DNA of 19,260 nucleotides from JBCBST01 sp039819115. Lineage in GTDB: Bacteria > Bacteroidota > Rhodothermia > Balneolales > Balneolaceae. The notes under the pieces were generated by a model, which saw only the letters and a program-made list of their open reading frames with translations, was not told the DNA's origin and did no database searches. The position numbers were made by a program, and so were the translations under genes. The DNA lies in assembly GCA_039819115.1 (NCBI GenBank), contig JBCBST010000054.1:1-19260 (forward strand), written 5' to 3'. Positions 1 to 5,415 of this stretch are shown here, in pieces. Position 1 is the first letter of the stretch, and each line of letters opens with the position of its first letter.

Positions 1-225
1 ACCTACCGTCCGGTTGCAACCGCTCAACTCATATCCATTCCAACGATCATCATCACTTCAGAAAACTCAGCCACACCGGCCGCAGCACAAGCCTTCTAGA
101 ACGATTTAAAGGGAGAAAAAGAACTCATCTGGATGGAAGGAGGTCAACTTGATTTCTATCATCAGCCGAAGTTGGTAAACACCTCCTTAGGTTACGTTGC
201 CCGGTATTTTAAAACCCATCTTTAA
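1..225 (+). pseudogene. alpha/beta hydrolase C-terminal end, interrupted by an in-frame TAG
   Basis: The frame starting at base 1 is open as protein-like sequence, meets TAG at 97-99, then continues for 41 more codons to TAA at 223-225. Before the stop it reads IPTIIITSENSATPAAAQAF, the beta-strand and acid loop of an alpha/beta hydrolase. After the stop it reads KGEKELIWMEGGQLDFY and ends VARYFKTHL, which resembles the C-terminal block with the catalytic His region of dienelactone-hydrolase-like proteins (GGQ-x-DFY). Family members have continuous sequence here, often with Tyr after the Phe, so a TAC/TAT to TAG change is the simplest explanation. The 5' part lies outside the window. TAG is used as a normal terminal stop at 3281-3283, so readthrough is not expected. 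Family assignment is by motif recall only; that it is a broken gene is inference. Confidence 0.6.
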
Positions 226-252
226 TCTCCTCAATCAATAAGGACTAAGACT

Positions 253-1098
253 ATGAGTACTCAAAACAATATCCGACCTGTTTGGTTCATTACCGGAGCT
301 TCCTCCGGTTTTGGACTCGCCCTCGCTGAATATGCTGTGCAGCAAAACTACCGGGTCGTAGCTACAGCACGGAGACTGGATCGACTAACTACTCTCGCCG
401 AATCGGCACCTGAACAGGTACTTGCTCTATCCCTTGATGTAACGGATACGAACCAGATTGAAGGAGCTGCGAGCGCCGCTCTTGAACATTTTGGTTGCAT
501 TGATGTCCTGTTCAATAATGCCGGTTATGGAATAGTGGGAGCGTTAGAGGAAACTCCGGAACAAGAACTACGACAGGTAATGGAAACCAATTTTTTCGGA
601 GCCTGGTCGATGACCCAAGCTATACTTCCCGTACTGCGCAAGCAACGTAAAGGAGCGGTTGTGAATATCAGCAGTATGGGCGGAGTCATGAGTTTTGGTG
701 GATTCAGCGCGTATTCTGCTTCTAAATTTGCACTGGAAGGAGCTTCCGAGGCTTTAGCGCAGGAAATGAAACCATTTGGAGTTGACGTGTTGATTGTGGA
801 ACCCGGAGCCTTTCGTACGGAATTCGCAGGAAGTGCCCTTAAACATATGCCCGTCATCGAAGAATATGACGACATTGTGGGTGGTACCCGGGCTTTTGCG
901 CGCAACATGGATGGCACTCAGCCTGGAGATCCGGCTAAAGCCGCTGCCGCAATCGATACGGCTTTGAAGAGTGATGAAACACCACTCCGTCTACAGCTGG
1001 GCGAAGACTCGGTAGAAGCGGTTAAAGCCCATAGCGAGCACTTGATCATCGAACTGGAACGATGGAGACCCGTGGCTGTATCTACCACATTTGATTAA
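253..1098 (+). CDS. SDR family NAD(P)-dependent oxidoreductase
   Basis: 281 residues, a classical short-chain dehydrogenase/reductase with a Rossmann fold, presumably cytosolic. Visible motifs: cofactor glycine motif TGASSGFG at 14-21, ARR at 39-41 after the second strand (basic residues there favour NADP(H)), NNAG at 88-91, catalytic Ser near 140-141, and YSASK giving Tyr154 and Lys158. The EPGAFRTEF segment (183-191) follows the active site, as in the 17-beta-HSD-like SDR subgroup. The substrate cannot be deduced. The ATG at 253 is the first plausible start after the upstream broken hydrolase (27 nt gap) and gives a normal SDR N-terminus; no strong Shine-Dalgarno is seen. A strong terminator follows 28 nt after the stop, so this gene ends its own transcript. 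Family certain, substrate unknown. Confidence 0.93.
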   Translation: MSTQNNIRPVWFITGASSGFGLALAEYAVQQNYRVVATARRLDRLTTLAESAPEQVLALSLDVTDTNQIEGAASAALEHFGCIDVLFNNAGYGIVGALEETPEQELRQVMETNFFGAWSMTQAILPVLRKQRKGAVVNISSMGGVMSFGGFSAYSASKFALEGASEALAQEMKPFGVDVLIVEPGAFRTEFAGSALKHMPVIEEYDDIVGGTRAFARNMDGTQPGDPAKAAAAIDTALKSDETPLRLQLGEDSVEAVKAHSEHLIIELERWRPVAVSTTFD

Positions 1099-1126
1099 TA
1101 CTGATTGTTGATACTGCGTAAGATTT

Positions 1127-1158
1127 AAACGGGGAAAACGCTCCCCGTTTTTTATTTT
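1127..1158 (+). terminator. intrinsic terminator after first SDR gene
   Basis: A perfect 9-bp stem, AAACGGGGA (1127-1135) with TCCCCGTTT (1142-1150), has a 6-nt loop AAACGC. It runs into a T-rich tract (TTTTTTATTTT, from 1148). It lies 28 nt beyond the SDR stop and 28 nt before the next start, so it should separate the two SDR genes into different transcripts. Confidence 0.9.
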
Positions 1159-1186
1159 CGTAGCTAACCATAACCAACTCATACTC

Positions 1187-1888
1187 ATGTCTGATAAAAC
1201 TGCTGTTGTAACAGGGGCTTATCGAGGTCTCGGGCTCGAAACCGTTACCCAACTTGCTAAACAAAACTATACCGTGGTGCTAACGGGTCGGCGCCAGGAA
1301 AAAGGGGAAGCTGTCGTAAAAGAACTCAGGTCAAAAGGATACGATGTACACTATCACCATTTGGATGTAACCGATATCGAAAGTGCAAAACAACTGGGTG
1401 CTTTCCTGGAAACCACCTTCGGGCGGTTGGATGTGCTCATTAACAACGCTGGTGTACACTATGATATGGGCAACAGAGCGGTAAATCCGGATTGGACCAT
1501 CGTTCAGGAAGCTACCGAAACCAATTACCTGGGCGCCTGGAAAGTAGCGGTTGCGTTAATTCCACTGCTTAGAAAAAGTGATCACGGACGTCTGGTAAAT
1601 GTGAGTAGCGGCGCCGGTTCTCTGACTGATATGTCGCCCGGAACACCCGCCTATTCGGCCAGTAAGGCCGCTATGAATGTGTTGACGCTACAGCTAGCGG
1701 CTGAGCTGAAAGCGGATCAGATCCTGGTTAACTCGGTGTGCCCGGGCTGGGTACGCACCGATATGGGCGGACAAGCCGCACCCCGTAGTGTGGAAGAAGG
1801 CGCCTCGGGTATTGTCTGGGCAGCTACCTTACCGGATGATGGCCCAACAGGCGGGTTTTTCAGAGATGGAAAAGCGATTAACTGGTGA
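1187..1888 (+). CDS. SDR family oxidoreductase, carbonyl-reductase-like
   Basis: 233 residues, a second classical SDR, clearly distinct from the one upstream. Motifs: TGAYRGLG at 9-16 (cofactor), TGRR at 33-36 (NADP-type basic residues), LDVTD at 59-63, NNAG at 86-89, catalytic Ser140/141, Tyr156 and Lys160 in YSASK. The end of the protein, NSVCPGWVRTDMGG and the final GGFFRDGKAINW, resembles the plant/bacterial carbonyl reductase-like subgroup (PGWVRTDMGG, then a C-terminal GxFFxDG). It probably reduces a carbonyl compound with NADPH; the substrate is unknown. ATG 1187 gives the usual short N-terminus. Its stop overlaps the GTG of the following Crp-type regulator by 4 nt (GTGA), so the two are probably co-translated and the regulator may control this gene. 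Confidence 0.93.
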   Translation: MSDKTAVVTGAYRGLGLETVTQLAKQNYTVVLTGRRQEKGEAVVKELRSKGYDVHYHHLDVTDIESAKQLGAFLETTFGRLDVLINNAGVHYDMGNRAVNPDWTIVQEATETNYLGAWKVAVALIPLLRKSDHGRLVNVSSGAGSLTDMSPGTPAYSASKAAMNVLTLQLAAELKADQILVNSVCPGWVRTDMGGQAAPRSVEEGASGIVWAATLPDDGPTGGFFRDGKAINW

Positions 1889-2454
1889 AGGATATCCGAT
1901 CCTACATTTATGAGCTGTTAACTATCCGGGTTGAATCTGAAAACGACCTCCCGTTTTCATTTGCCCGGGAATACATGCCGAAAAGCCATGTATTTGTTCA
2001 TTACTTCCAGGAAGAAAACATCTGTTACTTCCTGGAGCAAGGGATCATTGAAGTGAACTACTCCCAATTAAACCGCCCCCATAAAATCATCGATTTCTTC
2101 ACCGAAGGTACTTTTTTTGGAGCGTATTCCTCGTTGCTTTCCAATCAGCCCTCCGATGTTGAGATCATCGGGTTAACCGACTGCCAGGTTCTGGTTTTGG
2201 ACTGGGATGAGATTCGTAGCTTATACTCCAGTTCACTACTGATGAATCAAATAGCGCGGGTTGCCACCGAACAGCTATACCTGAAAAGAATAGAACGGGA
2301 AAAATCGTTTTTAATGCAAACCGCTAAAGAACGGTATCAATCGCTGCTCGATAACAATCCTGAGCTCATTCAACAGCTATCCTCCAAAAAAATCGCGAAA
2401 TACCTCGGAATTCACCCGGAAAGCCTGAGCAGAATACGAGCCAGCATTTACTAA
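1885..2454 (+). CDS. Crp/Fnr family transcriptional regulator (cyclic-nucleotide-binding fold)
   Basis: 189 residues. The N-terminal part (about 20-120) fits the cNMP-binding beta-barrel: YFLEQGIIEVNY (48-59) and FFTEGTFFGAYSSLL (71-85) match the barrel and phosphate-cassette region, though no canonical RxS cAMP cassette is evident. A long dimerisation helix follows (about 118-150). The C-terminus SKKIAKYLGIHPESLSRIRA (167-186) is a helix-turn-helix recognition segment, ending soon after as is usual for the short Crp-like proteins of Bacteroidota. It probably responds to a small molecule or redox signal and controls neighbouring genes; the ligand is unknown. The start is GTG at 1885, overlapping the SDR stop by 4 nt; this overlap and the full-length barrel favour it over later starts. 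Confidence 0.9.
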   Translation: MKDIRSYIYELLTIRVESENDLPFSFAREYMPKSHVFVHYFQEENICYFLEQGIIEVNYSQLNRPHKIIDFFTEGTFFGAYSSLLSNQPSDVEIIGLTDCQVLVLDWDEIRSLYSSSLLMNQIARVATEQLYLKRIEREKSFLMQTAKERYQSLLDNNPELIQQLSSKKIAKYLGIHPESLSRIRASIY

Positions 2455-2488
2455 CATATGTTAGGTCGTTTAAGCAGTATGTTTTGTG

Positions 2489-3283
2489 ATGCTACTTTAT
2501 CGCCTGTTAAAAGCCCCCTTCTTCGGTCGGTTTATGGTTCCGTGGAAAAATCCTCTTTCCGAGGAAGAAACCTCCCACTGGAAAAAGAGTCGGTTAAAAA
2601 GCAGGTCTGGGGGTACCATATCGGTGTGGCATCAAAAGGGGAATGGCGCTGACCCTTCCCGGACGGTAATCCTGGGACATTCCATGGGAAAACCAGCCAA
2701 AGGCGACTTCCTTAAAACCAGATACGCTCAGTATCTTCTCGACCAGGGGTTTAATGTCGTACTGTTCGATTTTAATGGATTTGGAGAAAGCTCATTGGGA
2801 AGTTTTCGGTTTCACTGGGATCTGGTTGCCGTTCTGGAAATGGCTCAACGTGCATATCCCGACACAACGTTTGTGTATCATGGGGTATCCTTTGGCTCAA
2901 ATTGGGGGAGCGCGGTTGCACATCTGTCCGATCATCCCTTTGAATACATGATCCTGGAAAGCTCCCCGGTTAATTTGCTGGAATTCTGGAAACACTTCCC
3001 CACCCCCTATCGCGTACTTCGTTTACTGTTTACCCTGCTCCCTCATTACAAAACCTACACCAACTTTGAACAACATGTAGCCCGGTCCAGGGGATTAAAA
3101 GCCATACTACTCATCACCTCCGACTCCGATATCTATACTCCTGAAGCTATGGCTGAGCGATTCCGGGAAGCCGCTCCTTGTCTGGCTACCATTTCCGTAT
3201 ATCCCAATGCAAGACACGCCTTAGCCATTCTCAAAGACAGAGATCGATATTTAAAGGAGTGTCTGGAGTTTTTGACGCTATAG
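2489..3283 (+). CDS. alpha/beta fold hydrolase
   Basis: 264 residues from ATG 2489. GTG at 2486 is directly in front and possible; a TAA at 2471-2473 prevents any longer form. The fold is shown by VILGHSMGKPAKG (about 60-72, oxyanion-hole region), VVLFDFNGFGESS (90-102), the nucleophile elbow YHGVSFGSNWG with Ser134 in GxSxG, TSDSDIYTP (210-218) with the likely acid Asp, and NARHA (240-244) with the likely catalytic His243. It resembles serine hydrolases of the BAAT/YqkD type rather than a known named enzyme. A hydrophobic N-terminal stretch (LLYRLLKAPFFGRF) could be a membrane-associating helix; it does not look like a cleavable signal. It follows the Crp-type gene by 34 nt and is probably in the same transcript. 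Substrate unknown. Confidence 0.88.
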   Translation: MLLYRLLKAPFFGRFMVPWKNPLSEEETSHWKKSRLKSRSGGTISVWHQKGNGADPSRTVILGHSMGKPAKGDFLKTRYAQYLLDQGFNVVLFDFNGFGESSLGSFRFHWDLVAVLEMAQRAYPDTTFVYHGVSFGSNWGSAVAHLSDHPFEYMILESSPVNLLEFWKHFPTPYRVLRLLFTLLPHYKTYTNFEQHVARSRGLKAILLITSDSDIYTPEAMAERFREAAPCLATISVYPNARHALAILKDRDRYLKECLEFLTL

Positions 3284-3300
3284 GGTTAAGGTTCTAACCC
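3283..3300 (+). terminator. weak hairpin after the hydrolase, possible terminator
   Basis: GGGTTA (3283-3288) and TAACCC (3295-3300) form a perfect 6-bp stem with a 6-nt loop, starting inside the TAG stop. No T-tract follows, so if transcription ends here it is inefficient or factor-assisted. A second weak GGGA/TCCC pairing lies just downstream (3301-3317). Confidence 0.35.
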
Positions 3301-3438
3301 GGGAGTTAATACTTCCCCACTCTCACCCACCCTCCTTTTCATGCATAGGAAAAAAGCTATAAATACCCGTTTATATCCTTAAAACAAAGACTAGCATGTA
3401 TTAGCGGCATTAACATTTAACACCGCGAAACAATTTTC
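3301..3438. other. non-coding stretch upstream of the dcw promoter
   Basis: This is the upstream half of the 329-nt gene-free region between the hydrolase and mraZ. It is pyrimidine-rich at first, then A/T-rich. I see no ORF, no strong hairpin, no tandem repeat and no convincing second promoter. It may hold binding sites I cannot recognise. Confidence 0.5.
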
Positions 3439-3468
3439 TTGACATTTTTAGATCAATAAGGGTACATT
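3439..3468 (+). promoter_or_regulatory. promoter of the mraZ/dcw operon
   Basis: A perfect -35 box TTGACA (3439-3444) is followed after 18 nt by TACATT (3463-3468), a 4/6 match to TATAAT. Transcription would start near 3475, giving a leader of about 140 nt. The MraZ-type repeats begin 2 nt after the -10 box, the expected arrangement for autorepression. The alternative Bacteroidota-type reading (TTG, then TAnnTTTG) is only partly matched. Confidence 0.65.
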
Positions 3469-3469
3469 G

Positions 3470-3494
3470 TGGTGAGAAGTGGGAGATAGTGGGA
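3470..3494 (+). promoter_or_regulatory. MraZ operator: three TGGGN-type boxes with 10-bp period
   Basis: TGGTG (3470-3474), TGGGA (3480-3484) and TGGGA (3490-3494) are spaced exactly 10 bp apart with 5-nt spacers. In E. coli, MraZ binds direct repeats of TGGGN separated by 5 nt in front of its own gene, so the spacing and sequence match an established operator. The first box is degenerate. The array covers the predicted transcription start, so bound MraZ should repress the operon. Confidence 0.8.
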
Positions 3495-3502
3495 ATATCT
3501 CC
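3482..3502 (+). repeat. 7-bp inverted repeat in the dcw leader, overlapping the MraZ boxes
   Basis: GGAGATA (3482-3488) and TATCTCC (3496-3502) are perfectly complementary with a 7-nt loop that contains the third TGGGA box. In RNA it would be a hairpin about 7 nt from the predicted 5' end; in DNA it may be an operator half-site pair. No T-tract follows. Confidence 0.5.
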
Positions 3503-3527
3503 TTTCGTGCCTAACCAACCTAACGAA

Positions 3528-3537
3528 ATTAGCAATC
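3528..3537 (+). repeat. leader element ATTAGCAATC, copy 1 (mraZ leader)
   Basis: First copy of the recurring TTAGCAATC element, within the mraZ 5' untranslated region 76 nt before the start codon. The match ends after the C, whereas the other mraZ copy and the ftsA and ftsZ copies continue with AT. See the findings for the comparison of copies. Confidence 0.55.
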
Positions 3538-3580
3538 GGGTGGATTCAGGCTCAGCAACATTCCCATCCATTGAATAAAA

Positions 3581-3598
3581 ATTAGCAATCATCTACAA
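3581..3598 (+). repeat. leader element TTAGCAATCATCTACAA, copy 2 (mraZ leader)
   Basis: TAGCAATC starts at 3583, 30 nt before the mraZ start. From TAGC onward it matches the ftsZ leader copy over TAGCAATCATCTAyAA (15 of 16 bases), far longer than the core. Confidence 0.65.
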
Positions 3599-3612
3599 CG
3601 CACACAGGCGAC

Positions 3613-4080
3613 GTGCATAGTTTTAAAGGTCAATACGAGCATAGTATAGACGAGAAAGGCCGAGTTGCATTTCCCGCTAAACTACGCAAGCTCCTTTCGG
3701 GTGCTGCTCAGGACCGGTTTGTCATTGTACGGGGTCGTGAAACCTGCCTCTATCTATATACGGAAGAAGAGTGGGGTAAAGTGGAAGAGGCTTTTTCGAA
3801 AGCGAACAGCTTTTCGCGCAATGCACGTATCGTAAAACGAACGTTTTTGCGGTTTGCTGAAGATGCTTTACTCGATAAACAAAACCGAATTGCTATTCCT
3901 GCCGACCATATGAGCTATGCTCAGTTGAATACCCGCGCTGTATTTGTTGGTGTCGGCAACTACATCGAGATATGGAGCCCCGAAGAGCTGGAGGCCATGG
4001 ATGCGGATATGGACGATGAGGCTCTCGATGATATTTTTGAATCGGTATTAGGCGGCAACCTCGAAAACCATGGTGCTTGA
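3613..4080 (+). CDS. mraZ: division/cell wall cluster transcriptional regulator MraZ
   Basis: 155 residues, the usual MraZ length. It has two SpoVT/AbrB-like DNA-binding halves: the first with YEHSIDEKGRVAFPAKLR (8-25, DEKGR motif at 13-17), the second with LLDKQNRIAIPA (86-97, DxxxR at 88-92). MraZ forms ring-shaped oligomers that bind TGGGN repeats and controls the dcw operon; a matching three-box array lies 120-145 nt upstream. The C-terminus is acidic (MDADMDDEALDDIFE). The start is GTG at 3613, which puts FKGQYEHS in the family's N-terminal position; no good Shine-Dalgarno precedes it, only AGGCG. It overlaps rsmH by up to 11 nt and is the first gene of the operon. Confidence 0.97.
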   Translation: MHSFKGQYEHSIDEKGRVAFPAKLRKLLSGAAQDRFVIVRGRETCLYLYTEEEWGKVEEAFSKANSFSRNARIVKRTFLRFAEDALLDKQNRIAIPADHMSYAQLNTRAVFVGVGNYIEIWSPEELEAMDADMDDEALDDIFESVLGGNLENHGA

Positions 4081-5008
4081 GATGGCTGCAACATATCACG
4101 AACACATTCCAGTCATGCTTTCTGAATGCCTGGATGGACTTTCCATCATTCCTGACGGAACATATACAGACGGTACCCTTGGCGGCGGGGGGCACTCCGC
4201 CGCCATACTTTCTCAGCTCGGACCAGAGGGTACCTTATATGCTATCGATCAGGATGACCAAGCCCTTGCGGCTTCCCGTACACGCATAGGCGACGACGAC
4301 CGTTTCCATCCTATTAAAGGAAACTTTGGTTATTTATCTACGCTGTTACCGACATCCACCCATGGTACCATAAACGGCATTTTGCTCGATCTCGGAGTTT
4401 CCACCCATCAACTTAAAGCAGGCGACCGTGGATTCTCTTTCCAGGAAGAAGGTCCTTTGGATATGCGCATGGGTAACCTCTCCGGAGTTTCTGCTTACCA
4501 GGTGGTGAACGAGTACGATTATGAGGCCCTTCGTGATCTTATCTTCCATTATGGGGAAGAACGCCAAAGCCGTCAAATTGCACGGGCTGTTATTGAGGCC
4601 CGACCAATAGAAACGACCTTAGAATTGCGTAAAGTGGTCTCAGGGGCCGTTAATCCTAAGTTTTTGGTGAAGTCACTGGCCCGTGTATTTCAGGGGATCC
4701 GGATTGAGGTGAATAGAGAATTGGATATGCTTAAAAACGTACTCCAGCAATCTCTGGATGTCTTGGCGCCCGGTGGCCGGCTGGTGGTTATGTCCTATCA
4801 TTCACTGGAAGATCGGCTGGTAAAACGTTTTTTTAAAGCCGGTAACCTGGAGGGTACCATCGAAAAAGATTTTTACGGGAACGTGATCTCCCCCATCCGA
4901 CAGGTGAACCGACAGATCATTGTACCCGGGCCTGAGGAAATTGACCGGAATCCGGCAGCACGAAGCGCAAAACTACGCATTGCTGAAAAAGTGGAGGTGG
5001 CATCATGA
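4070..5008 (+). CDS. rsmH: 16S rRNA (cytosine(1402)-N(4))-methyltransferase RsmH
   Basis: 312 residues from ATG 4070 (11-nt overlap with mraZ), or 308 from ATG 4082, just after the mraZ stop; the shorter form gives the more typical N-terminus AATYHEHIPVMLSE. RsmH (MraW) methylates N4 of C1402 in 16S rRNA using S-adenosylmethionine. Visible: YTDGTLGGGGHSAAIL (32-47), the SAM-binding glycine loop; YAIDQDDQAL (57-66), with the acidic residue that binds the ribose; LLDLGVSTHQL and DRGFSFQEEGPLDMRMG, family hallmarks; VMSYHSLEDRLVKRFF near the C-terminus. The internal helical domain is present, so it looks full length. Second gene of dcw clusters almost everywhere. The ftsL-like gene follows with an ATGA overlap. 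Confidence 0.97.
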   Translation: MVLEMAATYHEHIPVMLSECLDGLSIIPDGTYTDGTLGGGGHSAAILSQLGPEGTLYAIDQDDQALAASRTRIGDDDRFHPIKGNFGYLSTLLPTSTHGTINGILLDLGVSTHQLKAGDRGFSFQEEGPLDMRMGNLSGVSAYQVVNEYDYEALRDLIFHYGEERQSRQIARAVIEARPIETTLELRKVVSGAVNPKFLVKSLARVFQGIRIEVNRELDMLKNVLQQSLDVLAPGGRLVVMSYHSLEDRLVKRFFKAGNLEGTIEKDFYGNVISPIRQVNRQIIVPGPEEIDRNPAARSAKLRIAEKVEVAS

Positions 5009-5415
5009 TGGTTCAATCCCCACTTAAAAAGCACGATATCCGACCAAACCTGCGAAAGGTTCCCAAACCGGATGCAGAATTACCTTTTGAGGAAGAAAAA
5101 CCGAGACGTGCATCCGTCAAAGCTTCGGCAAAACAGGTTACGAATGCGTTTTCTCCGGGTAAAGTTATCCTTCTCGCCTGTGTGGTTGGCATTTTTGGAT
5201 TTATGTATCTCACGCATGTATTTGCTACACAACAGTTATTGCTGGAAGTGCAGCAAATGGAACGGGAATATAACCGGGCCCGCAGACAGCATGATGCATT
5301 GCGATTACAGTATAATCGCATGGTTGGTCCGGCCGATATCTACGATAAAGCGGCCGAACAAGGATTTATAAACGGTGGCCCGGCTGACGAAGTAATCATC
5401 GTTAAGGAGAATTGA
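5005..5415 (+). CDS. ftsL: FtsL-like cell division protein
   Basis: 136 residues. Bitopic membrane protein: charged cytoplasmic tail (1-52, with EEEKPRR), one transmembrane segment at about 54-74 (VILLACVVGIFGFMYLTHVF), then a periplasmic coiled-coil region (about 77-107, LLLEVQQMEREYNRARRQHDALRLQYN) and a short C-terminal end. FtsL sequences are poorly conserved; the topology, the size and the place between rsmH and ftsI identify it. It should act with FtsQ and a FtsB-like partner to activate FtsW-FtsI at the septum. The cytoplasmic tail is longer than that of E. coli FtsL. The start ATG 5005 overlaps the rsmH stop by 4 nt; a second ATG follows at once at 5008. Confidence 0.85.
   Translation: MMVQSPLKKHDIRPNLRKVPKPDAELPFEEEKPRRASVKASAKQVTNAFSPGKVILLACVVGIFGFMYLTHVFATQQLLLEVQQMEREYNRARRQHDALRLQYNRMVGPADIYDKAAEQGFINGGPADEVIIVKEN
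5404..5409 (+). promoter_or_regulatory. ribosome binding site of ftsI
   Basis: AAGGAG, 5 nt before ATG 5415. This spacing favours ATG 5415 over the TTG at 5412, so ftsI begins on the last base of the ftsL stop. Confidence 0.7.
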
